Source: Clostridium sp. UBA699
Lineage (GTDB): Bacteria > Bacillota > Clostridia > Clostridiales > Clostridiaceae
Assembly: GCA_002298915.1 (NCBI GenBank)
Contig: DBML01000031.1
Location: 18,230 to 82,229 of the forward strand
Direction: 5' to 3'
Length of the DNA: 64,000 nucleotides
A program made the position numbers and the translations under genes. The notes below the pieces were generated by a model. The model had not been told where the DNA came from. It saw only the letters and a list, made by a program, of their open reading frames with translations, and ran no database searches. Shown here piece after piece: positions 1 through 7,717 of the stretch; within the stretch, counting starts at the first letter, position 1; each line of letters begins with the position of its first letter.

Positions 1-1199
1 CGTCGACCATAATAATATCGTCGCCCCATGCCCCGGCTTTCAGTGATTACTTGTACATTTCCGACGGAAGGGAGCTGTACGGAAATTTTTCGAACTTCGG
101 AGACCCGGCCACGCAGCTGAGCTTCATCAACAACGAGGAGCTGGCAGAGCTGATAGGGGAGAAGGCCAGGCTTGCGGGTATAAACGCGGGCGGGCTGAGC
201 GCGGGGATGAAGCGGCAGCACGGCATAGCTGACTCCCTTGACCACGGCGCGCTGGTGCCTCTCTTCTTCATCTCGCAGGAGCTGAAGGGGTTCAGGCTTG
301 TGCACCTGTCGACGCCTTTCATGGCCTTCGACGAGCTGTACGAGCTGGGCAAGTGCATCGCTGAGGCGGTTGCCGAGCTCGACGAGGACGTCGTCTACGT
401 AGCCAGCGGTGACTTATCCCACAGGCTCATTCCGGACGCCCCGGCAGGCTACAGCCCTTCCGGGAAGAAGTACGACGAATTCCTTGTGGACAAGATAGGC
501 AGCGGCGATGTCGAAGGGCTTCTGAACCTTGACATCGACCTTATGGAAGCTGCAGGTGAATGCGGGACCAGGTCCATAATAATGATGCTGGGGGCGATGG
601 ACGGCAAGAAGCTGCAGAACACCGTGTATTCCTACGAAGGGCCTTACGGGGTGGGCTACCTGGTGGCGAAGATAGACCCGCCGGAAGACGAGAGCATACA
701 CGTAAAGCTGGCAAGGGAATCCCTCGAGACATACGTAAAGGAAGGTAAGCTGATTGAAATACCGGACTGGGTCCAGGAGGAGATGCTCAAGACGAAGGCT
801 GGCGTTTTCGTGTCGCTGAAGATAAAGGGCCAGCTGCGGGGCTGCATCGGCACCATCTCGCCTACGAAGGAGAACATAGCCGAGGAGATAATAAGCAATG
901 CCATCAGCTCGGGAACCGTGGACCCGCGCTTCGAGGCGGTCATCGAGGAAGAGCTCCACATGCTGAGGTACTCCGTGGACGTGCTGTCCGAGCCTGAGAG
1001 GATCATGAGCCTTGAGGAGCTCGACGTGAAGAGGTACGGCGTCATCGTCACCAAAGGCTACAGGCGCGGGCTGCTCCTGCCTAACCTTGAGGGGGTGGAC
1101 ACTCCCGTGGACCAGGTGAAGATAGCGCTCAGGAAGGCAGGCATAGGTGACAGCGAGGAGTTCGAGCTGGAAAGGTTCGAGGTAATACGGTACAGATAG
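1..1199 (+). CDS. AmmeMemoRadiSam system fusion: Memo (B) domain + AMMECR1 (A) domain, 5' partial
   Basis: The frame is open from the left edge (codons from base 3) and stops at 1197-1199, so the true start lies outside the window. The first ~200 visible residues form a Memo-type, class III extradiol dioxygenase-like domain; a SSPHAP motif is read at bases 21-38, before any possible start, which supports truncation. From about base 690 a second domain begins, with the AMMECR1 signature LRGCIGTI near base 834. Memo and AMMECR1 are separate proteins in many organisms; here they are one chain. The radical SAM partner follows 15 bases later. The biochemical role of the AmmeMemoRadiSam set is not settled, so no reaction is assigned. 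Confidence 0.9.
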   Translation, partial: STIIISSPHAPAFSDYLYISDGRELYGNFSNFGDPATQLSFINNEELAELIGEKARLAGINAGGLSAGMKRQHGIADSLDHGALVPLFFISQELKGFRLVHLSTPFMAFDELYELGKCIAEAVAELDEDVVYVASGDLSHRLIPDAPAGYSPSGKKYDEFLVDKIGSGDVEGLLNLDIDLMEAAGECGTRSIIMMLGAMDGKKLQNTVYSYEGPYGVGYLVAKIDPPEDESIHVKLARESLETYVKEGKLIEIPDWVQEEMLKTKAGVFVSLKIKGQLRGCIGTISPTKENIAEEIISNAISSGTVDPRFEAVIEEELHMLRYSVDVLSEPERIMSLEELDVKRYGVIVTKGYRRGLLLPNLEGVDTPVDQVKIALRKAGIGDSEEFELERFEVIRYR

Positions 1200-1214
1200 A
1201 AGGAGGTGTTTTCA

Positions 1215-2090
1215 TTGGAAAAGCTTAAGGAGGCCATGTACTACGAGAAGCTTCAGGACGGCAACGTGAGATGCGTTCTCTGCCCGCACAACTGCCTCAT
1301 AAAGCCAGGGGCCGTAGGGATATGCGGGGTGAGGAAGAACACGGAAGGGATCCTCTACTCCCTTATCTACGGGAAGGTGTCGTCTATAGCCTTCGACCCG
1401 ATTGAGAAGAAGCCGCTCTACAAGTTCCATCCGGGGACGTATATACTGTCGGCCGGCTCTGTCGGCTGCAACTTCAGGTGCCCGTTCTGCCAGAACTACA
1501 GCATATCTATGACAAGCATTGAAAAGGCGGAGACGGCAGACATAACGAGCGAGCAGCTGGTAGGCAAGGCCCTGAGCATGGTGCCGCAGGGCAACATAGG
1601 CATCGCCTACACCTACAATGAGCCGACAATCTGGTACGAGTTCGTCTACGAGACCGCGAAGCTTGCAAGGGAGAAGGGCCTGCTGAACGTGCTTGTCACC
1701 AACGGCTTCATAAACCAGGAACCTCTGGAGAACATCCTTCCCTACATCGATGCGATGAACATCGACTTGAAGGGGTACAGCGAAAGCTTCTACAGGGACA
1801 TAGCCAAAGGTAAGCTCGAAAGCGTCAAGGCTACGATCTCGGCCGCATCGAAGAAATGCCACGTGGAGGTCACCACACTCGTCATACCTGGGCTTAACGA
1901 TTCCCCGGAGGAGATGAGGGAGATGGCCAGCTGGCTTGCATCACTGTCTCCGGACATACCTCTCCATCTCTCCAGGTTCTTCCCGAGGTACAACATGCAG
2001 GACAGGCCGATGACACCGTTAAACACGCTGACGGATCTCCAGAGCATAGCCAGCGAGTATCTGAACAACGTGTACATCGGGAACGTGTAG
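1215..2090 (+). CDS. AmmeMemoRadiSam system radical SAM enzyme (AmrS-like)
   Basis: A 291-residue radical SAM protein. The cluster motif CxxxCxxC is visible in GCNFRCPFCQN near residue 85, preceded by a Cys-rich N-terminus (CVLCPHNC, then CGV) typical of the pyruvate formate-lyase-activating-enzyme-like AmrS family. The AAGGAGGTG at 1200-1208 overlaps an in-frame GTG at 1206, so that triplet is part of the ribosome binding site and TTG at 1215 is the better start. It follows the Memo-AMMECR1 fusion directly and is probably co-transcribed with it. The substrate is unknown. Confidence 0.9.
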   Translation: MEKLKEAMYYEKLQDGNVRCVLCPHNCLIKPGAVGICGVRKNTEGILYSLIYGKVSSIAFDPIEKKPLYKFHPGTYILSAGSVGCNFRCPFCQNYSISMTSIEKAETADITSEQLVGKALSMVPQGNIGIAYTYNEPTIWYEFVYETAKLAREKGLLNVLVTNGFINQEPLENILPYIDAMNIDLKGYSESFYRDIAKGKLESVKATISAASKKCHVEVTTLVIPGLNDSPEEMREMASWLASLSPDIPLHLSRFFPRYNMQDRPMTPLNTLTDLQSIASEYLNNVYIGNV

Positions 2091-2099
2091 GTGGCCGCC

Positions 2100-2642
2100 A
2101 TGAGACTGTTCATATCGATAAACCTGGATGAGGAGCTTGTCCGCGAGTATTACAAAAAGGTGGAGGAGCTGAGGAAGAACACCATAAGGGGCAGGTTCCC
2201 GCACCCCGAAAACATGCATATAACGGTTGTGTTCATAGGAGAGACAGAGAACGACGAGGCCGTCAAGGTGGCCATGGACAGGCTGGTTGCGGAGCCTTTC
2301 GAGCTTAAGTTCAGAAGCATAGGCAAGTTCAGACGGCACGGCAGCGAGACCTACTTCGTCGGCCTGAGGAGGAACGCCATGCTGAAGTCGATCAACTTCC
2401 AGCTCTCCGAAGCGCTGAGGGAAGCTGGCTTCGAGGTAGAGAAGAGGGAGTACACGCCTCACCTTACTCTGGGAAGGAACGTCGTCCTGAAACCGGACTT
2501 CGATTTCGAGGAGTTCTCCAAGGAGGTCATAGAGATCGAGGGAAGGATGAAGGTTGACAGGATCAGTCTTATGAAATCCGAGAGGGTCGAGGGGAAGCAG
2601 CACTACACCGAGATACATCACGTCGATCTGCCCGCCATATAG
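2100..2642 (+). CDS. thpR: RNA 2',3'-cyclic phosphodiesterase (2'-5' RNA ligase family)
   Basis: A 180-residue member of the 2H phosphoesterase superfamily. The two catalytic HxT/S motifs are HITV near residue 39 and HLTL near residue 121, with the usual spacing for ThpR/LigT proteins, which open 2',3'-cyclic phosphates on RNA. ATG at 2100 is preferred over the in-frame GTG at 2091, which lies in the GTGTAGGTGG segment serving as ribosome binding site. It starts 9 bases after the radical SAM gene and is probably in the same operon. The biological substrate of bacterial ThpR proteins is generally uncertain. Confidence 0.88.
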   Translation: MRLFISINLDEELVREYYKKVEELRKNTIRGRFPHPENMHITVVFIGETENDEAVKVAMDRLVAEPFELKFRSIGKFRRHGSETYFVGLRRNAMLKSINFQLSEALREAGFEVEKREYTPHLTLGRNVVLKPDFDFEEFSKEVIEIEGRMKVDRISLMKSERVEGKQHYTEIHHVDLPAI

Positions 2643-2698
2643 TATATAAGATCTGACGCTCCGCAGAAAAAGCAGAGCGAAGCAAAGGAGGAATGGAA

Positions 2699-3169
2699 AT
2701 GTTGGAAGTTGGAACGAAGGCTCCGGATTTCACTCTGGAGGACAGCACGGGCAACAAGGTGAGCCTGAAGGATTTCAAGGGCAAGAAGGTAGTGCTGTAC
2801 TTCTACCCGAGGGATAACACGCCGGGCTGCACAAGGGAGGCCCTGGCCTTCAAGGAGGCTTACGAAGATTTCAAGGCGAAGGACGTTGTGGTCATAGGCA
2901 TAAGCAAGGACAGCGTGGCTTCGCATTTCAAGTTCGCGGAGAAGAACGGCCTTCCTTTCATACTGCTGTCGGACCCAGACACCGAGGTCATAAAGAAATA
3001 CGGCGTATGGCAGGAAAAGAAGATGTACGGCAAGACGAGCATGGGAGTGGTTAGGACCACGTACATCATATCCGAGAAGGGGAAGATAGAGAAGGTTTAC
3101 CCGAAGGTCAAGCCGGACACGAACGCCGGGGAGATACTGGAGTACCTTGCAGGGGAAGCTGACAAATAG
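2699..3169 (+). CDS. bcp: Peroxiredoxin, Bcp/PrxQ type, single cysteine
   Basis: A 156-residue thiol peroxidase. The N-terminal GTKAPDFTL and the active-site YPRDNTPGCT place it in the Bcp/PrxQ family, which reduces hydroperoxides in the cytoplasm. The peroxidatic Cys is the only cysteine in the protein: the common resolving Cys five residues later is Leu (CTREAL). It should therefore work by a 1-Cys mechanism and need an external thiol. ATG 2693 sits one base after AAAGGAGG, so ATG 2699 is the more plausible start. A strong hairpin follows the stop codon. Confidence 0.93.
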   Translation: MLEVGTKAPDFTLEDSTGNKVSLKDFKGKKVVLYFYPRDNTPGCTREALAFKEAYEDFKAKDVVVIGISKDSVASHFKFAEKNGLPFILLSDPDTEVIKKYGVWQEKKMYGKTSMGVVRTTYIISEKGKIEKVYPKVKPDTNAGEILEYLAGEADK

Positions 3170-3179
3170 GATCGGGTCG

Positions 3180-3227
3180 AAAGAGATACCGCCGGCATTT
3201 GTTAAAATGCAGGCGATATCTCTTTTG
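3180..3227 (+). terminator. Terminator-like hairpin after bcp
   Basis: Left arm 3180-3193 pairs with 3212-3225 with one mismatch, and an inner stem GCATTT/AAATGC extends it. The outer right arm ends in CTCTTTT. Confidence 0.7.
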
Positions 3228-3380
3228 TATGTATACATAATTATTCCCGGTGCCCTATAATATTGTTAGAAGGTCAATTGCATCAAGTGGTTAAGATTGT
3301 ACATTGTTGCGACCATCAACGATTTGATTATCGACTATTGAAAAACAAGCTAAACTTTTCTTTATAGGCGGTGTATAGCA

Positions 3381-3980
3381 ATGAAGAAACAACTGTGTGG
3401 TATGGCTGTAACCCTTGCGCTTATCTTGTCATTCTTTTTCGTTGGATGTTCATCTCCAAAAACTCCAGGTGACGGCCAGGGAACATACATATGGCCTAAT
3501 GGAGATAAATATGAAGGAGAATGGAAGAATGGATTGCCAGATGGACAGGGAACATACACATGGTCATATGGCGATGTGTATGTTGGAGATTGGAAGGCTG
3601 GCAATAAGAGCGGACATGGAACATATTACTATGCGAGCGGCAATAAGTACGTGGGAGAATATAAGGATGATCAGCAGAATGGTCTAGGAACATACACCTG
3701 GGGCGATGGGTCTAAATGGAATGGCGATGAGTATGTCGGAGAATTTAAGAACGGAAAGAAGGACGGACAGGGGACCTATACTTGGGCTGACGGAACAAAA
3801 TATGTGGGAGAATTTAAGGATGACATGCGCAATGGACAGGGAACATGTGTATATTCGTTTGGTGATAAATATGTTGGTGAGTGGAAGAATGACAAATTCA
3901 ATGGCCAGGGTACTTACTACAAATCTGACGGTGAGGTTAAATACACGGGCCAATGGATTAATGGCGAACCTGCTAAATAA
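3381..3980 (+). CDS. MORN-repeat lipoprotein
   Basis: A 199-residue exported protein. The N-terminus is a lipoprotein signal peptide with lipobox FVGC near residue 23, so the mature protein should be anchored to the outer face of the membrane. The rest is seven consecutive MORN repeats of about 23 residues with the pattern GxGTYxxxxGxxYxGxWKxG; the fourth is lengthened by a few residues. MORN repeats form beta-hairpin rods and often mediate lipid or protein contact; no enzymatic motif is present. The function is unknown. It opens the AT-rich island. Confidence 0.85.
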   Translation: MKKQLCGMAVTLALILSFFFVGCSSPKTPGDGQGTYIWPNGDKYEGEWKNGLPDGQGTYTWSYGDVYVGDWKAGNKSGHGTYYYASGNKYVGEYKDDQQNGLGTYTWGDGSKWNGDEYVGEFKNGKKDGQGTYTWADGTKYVGEFKDDMRNGQGTCVYSFGDKYVGEWKNDKFNGQGTYYKSDGEVKYTGQWINGEPAK

Positions 3981-4072
3981 ATATCAATATGTTAAAATTA
4001 TTCTTTTTGAGACGAAGCTGTAGGTTACTCCTTAATAAGACTTTTTAATAAATTGAAAAGGAGAAAAAGAGT

Positions 4073-4309
4073 ATGATAAGTCTTCCTCAAAAGTCTTATA
4101 GCCTTCTAAAAATAATCTTAAAAGAACACAGACCTGATTTGATTTATATAATTGATAATAATGATTTTAATGAAGAAATATATAATGACCTTAGAGATGT
4201 AGTTCTTAACGAACTTTTACAAAAAGGATTTGATAAGAACTATACACCAACTGAATATGGCTTCGAATTAGAAAACTTAATTGATGAAATCGGCAGGTTT
4301 TTTCTATGA
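4073..4309 (+). CDS. Small hypothetical protein
   Basis: A 78-residue protein not recognised. It is acidic (EEIYNDLRD, ELENLIDEIG) and predicted soluble, with no signal peptide or Cys. A ribosome binding site AAAAGGAG precedes the ATG. Small acidic proteins are common among immunity proteins of contact-dependent toxins, but nothing here proves that role. Confidence 0.55.
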   Translation: MISLPQKSYSLLKIILKEHRPDLIYIIDNNDFNEEIYNDLRDVVLNELLQKGFDKNYTPTEYGFELENLIDEIGRFFL

Positions 4310-4379
4310 ATTCTTATACTTTGTGGTATAGAGAATTAATTTGAATGGCGAATTGTTAGTTTTTATGAGGAGATACTTA

Positions 4380-4601
4380 ATGGAAAAATGGAATAAAAAT
4401 GAAAAACCTCCTATAGACATATGTCCCAAAACATTCTGCTTCCTTTGGTCAGAAGAAGATAATAAATGTGACGAAGCATTTGGAGTTTGTATGCGTGCTG
4501 AGCCAGGCAAAAGTGATAGAGATTGGTACGAGCCTTGCGAACCAGAGCTAGATAAATACGGACTACCTTGGTTTTATTTTATTCAAAATCCAGATAAGTG
4601 A
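4380..4601 (+). CDS. Small cysteine-rich hypothetical protein
   Basis: A 73-residue protein with five Cys (in ICPKTFCF, KCDEAFGVC and PCEP) and many Trp/aromatic residues, which could form a small metal-binding or disulfide-stabilised fold. The start ATG 4380 is chosen because AGGAGA at 4368-4373 is correctly spaced; the in-frame TTG at 4341 has no such site. The family is not recognised. Its last codons share 13 identical bases with the gap after the 441-residue protein (6985-6997). Confidence 0.5.
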   Translation: MEKWNKNEKPPIDICPKTFCFLWSEEDNKCDEAFGVCMRAEPGKSDRDWYEPCEPELDKYGLPWFYFIQNPDK

Positions 4602-4680
4602 ATTCTAAAAAAAGTGGAGCATCGATTAAATTGCTTATTATTTTAGGGCAAAACGTAAAAAAGAAATCAGGGGTGGTTAG

Positions 4681-5484
4681 ATGGATAATAAAGCAAAAAA
4701 TATATTGCTAAAAGCATATTGGGGTAGTGGTGGTTGGAAAGATGGGATAATTTCTGAGGATGACCGCATGTATGCAATGCAGCAAGGGGCCATGTTCGCT
4801 CCATCTCAATATTCCCATGATGAAACTATTGAGAATACAAGGAGGCTTTGTATTGAAATTGATTTGAACCATGTGGTGTCTGCTTTTCTTTATAGCCTAA
4901 GCACAAGAGCGTTAGAATATAGATCAGCATTAGGAAGTTATATTTATTCTAGAAGTATTCCTGATCATAGATGCACAGATAAAACTTATTGCAATATTTG
5001 CGGGTTTAATGAATTAGAAAATAATAGTTTAAAACGCACTTGGGATGTTTATAATTTTGAAAGGTATAAATGGGGTGGTGTAAGGCATGACCATTTATCA
5101 TATGCTATGTTTGATTTAATTCAGTTTAAAAAATTGCCATTGGTTACTCCTTCCGATAAGGATATTGAATTATTTAAAGAAATAATAAAGATAGCAAAAG
5201 ACATTCAAAGTGGCGGACCAAGAGATTTTGAGAAAATGATTTCTTCAATAATTCCGTCTAATAAAGCAGAAAGGGAAATGATATTAAGCATACTTGGGAT
5301 TTGCAGTATCCTAGAAACTCCTGAACACAAAGGTTTTCTTGATAAATTTGTTCCAATGTTTTATAGAGATCCTCCAGCTGTTGGAAAGGCTAATGATTGG
5401 CATTATCCAATTAGTTGGTGGAAAGCACATAATGGAGTTAATGAAAGTGCATTGAATGAAGTCTTCGGAAATTTCTTAAGTTGA
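4681..5484 (+). CDS. Hypothetical protein, 267 aa
   Basis: Not recognised. It appears soluble with no signal peptide. Visible features are a Cys pair TYCNICG near residue 103, and a conserved-looking aromatic C-terminal block (DWHYPISWWKAHNG) about 25 residues from the end. The gene has AT-rich codon use like its neighbours in the island. GGGGTGG just before the ATG can serve as ribosome binding site. Confidence 0.6.
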   Translation: MDNKAKNILLKAYWGSGGWKDGIISEDDRMYAMQQGAMFAPSQYSHDETIENTRRLCIEIDLNHVVSAFLYSLSTRALEYRSALGSYIYSRSIPDHRCTDKTYCNICGFNELENNSLKRTWDVYNFERYKWGGVRHDHLSYAMFDLIQFKKLPLVTPSDKDIELFKEIIKIAKDIQSGGPRDFEKMISSIIPSNKAEREMILSILGICSILETPEHKGFLDKFVPMFYRDPPAVGKANDWHYPISWWKAHNGVNESALNEVFGNFLS

Positions 5485-5625
5485 GACGCAATCTCTTATG
5501 TTTTACAGTAATGCAGGTAAAAGCGTTTTAGAAAGATATACCTAACCCAAATTTAAAATATCAACATAAAAGACATGGAATTCAATGATCAACATTATTT
5601 TATCAATTAATTTTAGGAGAACACT

Positions 5626-6951
5626 ATGGAAGAAAATTTAACTTGGATAATCGATAGAGATTGGAATATATGTAAGGATGAAGAAGCATATAGCAGAAAT
5701 CGAGATTTTGTTCACTCCCTTGGACTAAAATGCGATTACGTCGGTTGGTGTGATTATAACCTTGGTGATTCTAATCTGGATAATATTTTGGCAAAAATGA
5801 AGCAATATAAAGAAAATAACAGTGTCGAGGTACAGGGGTTAAGAGGAATCTATAGGCGAGCATTTTCTTTGGGGGAGAGTGATTGGTACATATTGGATTT
5901 GAAGTGGATTAATGCTTCTTATCAGGAGAGTGACAAGGAAATTGTAGCCTATAAAATACCGAAAAATTGCAATTACATATATGAGTATGATGACTATACT
6001 ATGGCGACCGTTTCGAACGAATTCCGTAAAGCGTGTATAGAAGAGCAGTTCTCAGGTATTAAATTCGAATGGTTTAGAGATGTTGGAAAATACAAATCAG
6101 AGCAATACTTTAAGGTTTATTTTTCAGACAAAACCCCATATTTTTATTCCTGCAATAATCTATCAATAAATAGTGTTAATGATAGAGCCAGTCTAAACAA
6201 ACTTGGAGGGAGTTTGCCCAAATTATCGTCCGTGTTCTATAAGTTAGAAATCAATATTCCCATAGTAATTAAAAGGACAGATTTGCCTTCGACCGATTTC
6301 TCATATTATAAATACCACAAACCGGATTATGTGGAAGAAGGTTTTTTGATTAGAAAAAGAGTTGCCGAAGCGCTGCTTCAGAAAAGAATAATCTCTAAAT
6401 CTGATTTGAAAATGATAAGTTTGGTTACTGAGGTTCCAGAAGAATATCAAGAATATGCGAGTGAGGAACTATTAAAGGTAAGCGAAGAGGAAATCCATAA
6501 CAGCCAGACGTGTTATGAAGAATTTATGAAAACACCTCGTTCAGATAGAAAGATAAGTGAAAAGGAAGTTCTTAAAGCTTTGCGTAAACAAAAGAAAGAA
6601 GAAAAAGAATACTTCAATAAACCTCTTTCTAGAAGATATTGCGAGGACCTAATTGGTACTATTTACGAAATTATGATTCCATACTATAAGATATCTGATG
6701 GCGCAGCGATTTCAAATGAATACACGCTACTAGCATATAAAGAAAGTGTTATGCAAACAAAAGAATTTGTTGAATTAATGAAGTATGAAGAAGGTTTGGA
6801 ACCTATCCAAGGAATAGCGATAGCCAAATGCGCAGATGGTGATGTGGTTATTTTGAATGAAGAAAAACAAGTTTTCAGAGTGTCACATGAAGATTGGCAG
6901 ATTATTGAGTCTTGGGACAATGTAGAAACATTTTTATTTCAAGCATTTTAA
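5626..6951 (+). CDS. Hypothetical protein with possible SUKH/SMI1-like C-terminus
   Basis: A 441-residue, probably cytoplasmic protein preceded by TTTAGGAGAACACT. The first ~330 residues are not recognised; residues ~300-345 are very rich in Lys/Glu and probably helical. The last ~45 residues (IAKCADGDVVILNE, then VFRVSHEDWQII and ETFLFQAF) resemble the end of SMI1/KNR4 (SUKH) domains, in which a Gly-Asp turn and a final hydrophobic strand are typical. SUKH proteins are often immunity proteins against secreted nuclease toxins. I see no toxin gene in the window, so this is a tentative reading. Confidence 0.55.
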   Translation: MEENLTWIIDRDWNICKDEEAYSRNRDFVHSLGLKCDYVGWCDYNLGDSNLDNILAKMKQYKENNSVEVQGLRGIYRRAFSLGESDWYILDLKWINASYQESDKEIVAYKIPKNCNYIYEYDDYTMATVSNEFRKACIEEQFSGIKFEWFRDVGKYKSEQYFKVYFSDKTPYFYSCNNLSINSVNDRASLNKLGGSLPKLSSVFYKLEINIPIVIKRTDLPSTDFSYYKYHKPDYVEEGFLIRKRVAEALLQKRIISKSDLKMISLVTEVPEEYQEYASEELLKVSEEEIHNSQTCYEEFMKTPRSDRKISEKEVLKALRKQKKEEKEYFNKPLSRRYCEDLIGTIYEIMIPYYKISDGAAISNEYTLLAYKESVMQTKEFVELMKYEEGLEPIQGIAIAKCADGDVVILNEEKQVFRVSHEDWQIIESWDNVETFLFQAF

Positions 6952-7041
6952 TATATTCGCTAATTATAGTATTTAATAATTTAAAAAATCCAGATAAAGG
7001 AAGATGCATTTCTAAAGTGTGCGTTTTTTAATGTCATATGT

Positions 7042-7078
7042 TGGTTTGCAAGTCAAAATAGAATTATGTTAGAGGTGA
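7042..7078 (+). repeat. Leader repeat, copy 1
   Basis: The segment TGGTTTGCAA followed by AAAATAGAAT and AGAGGTG lies just before the membrane-protein gene at 7083. It closely matches 7392-7429 before the next gene, suggesting duplication of a leader that contains the ribosome binding site. Confidence 0.6.
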
Positions 7079-7082
7079 AAGT

Positions 7083-7376
7083 ATGAAAAACATTTTTAAT
7101 GGTAATGTTAAAGATTCTGATGCAATAATTTCTTTAGCCTTTTTTTCAATCCTTATGTCAGTTATTGCGATATTTTTTTTGGCTACCGCTCTATTTTATG
7201 ATAATTGTGAATCAAGTGCTAGGGTTGCACTTTTTTTCCTTGCCTCAATTTCTTTTGCTTTTGCAATAATTTATCCTGTTGCAGCGATTTATTTTGTTAG
7301 AAGGATGGATAGATATCCACGCATATCTAGAATGTTTTTTAAAGATTACCTTTATGTAGATAATAAAAATATATGA
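7083..7376 (+). CDS. Small membrane protein, hypothetical
   Basis: A 97-residue protein with two clear hydrophobic segments (about residues 18-42 and 52-76) separated by a short polar loop (YDNCESS). The C-terminus is basic then mixed. AGAGGTG precedes the ATG. It was not recognised. Together with the gene at 7436 it may form a duplicated cassette, since both have the same leader. Confidence 0.6.
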   Translation: MKNIFNGNVKDSDAIISLAFFSILMSVIAIFFLATALFYDNCESSARVALFFLASISFAFAIIYPVAAIYFVRRMDRYPRISRMFFKDYLYVDNKNI

Positions 7377-7391
7377 GGTAATTGATATTTG

Positions 7392-7429
7392 CTGGTTTGC
7401 AAATAAAATAGAATCATAGTAAGAGGTGG
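7392..7429 (+). repeat. Leader repeat, copy 2
   Basis: Second copy of the leader at 7042-7078: TGGTTTGCAA, AAATAGAAT and AAGAGGTGG in the same order and spacing. Confidence 0.6.
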
Positions 7430-7435
7430 TTGTCG

Positions 7436-7666
7436 ATGGTGATGAAACTTATTAAAGGAGCAATTGGAGGAGTTGTGGTCGCTTTGCTTGGCTCGATACT
7501 TGGTTTGTTTGCTGGAGCTTTTATTGGCGGAAACTTTTTTCAAAACTTTGTATTCAACGGACAGCAAGGGTATGAAGCAACCGGTCAAATCGGTGCCATT
7601 ATCGGCCTACTTCTTGGAGCTTTCCTGGGGATTTTCCTTGCCTTGAAAATTGGGAAACAAAGATAA
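7436..7666 (+). CDS. Small glycine-rich membrane protein
   Basis: A 76-residue protein with two hydrophobic segments full of small residues (GAIGGVVVALLGSILGLFAGAFIGG, abridged here as glycine-zipper type, and IGAIIGLLLGAFLGIFLAL). Glycine zippers favour tight helix packing and oligomerisation in membranes. ATG 7436 is chosen because GAGGTGG at 7423-7429 is well spaced; the TTG at 7430 adjoins it. The function is unknown. Confidence 0.6.
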   Translation: MVMKLIKGAIGGVVVALLGSILGLFAGAFIGGNFFQNFVFNGQQGYEATGQIGAIIGLLLGAFLGIFLALKIGKQR

Positions 7667-7672
7667 AATTTT

Positions 7673-7702
7673 AGGGCTGCCGGCGAGATTGCCGGCAGCC
7701 CT
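7673..7702. terminator. Bidirectional terminator between island 1 and carB
   Basis: A perfect 12-bp stem (AGGGCTGCCGGC) with a 6-base loop. On the minus strand it is followed by AAAATTTT, so it mainly ends carB; it also closes the + strand island. Confidence 0.8.
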
Positions 7703-7717
7703 CATTCATGTGTAGCC

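Larger units (their letters stand above)
3240..7670. other. AT-rich accessory island 1
   Basis: Base composition drops sharply after the bcp terminator and recovers before the carB terminator. Codon use changes with it: AAA, GAA, ATT and TTA replace the AAG, GAG, ATA/ATC and CTG preferred by flanking genes. All genes inside are orphans or small membrane/lipoproteins on the + strand, with long spacers. No integrase, transposase or direct flanking repeat was seen, so transfer is inferred from composition only. Gaps at 3228-3380, 3981-4072, 5485-5625 and 6952-7041 hold no gene I can support. Confidence 0.65.
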
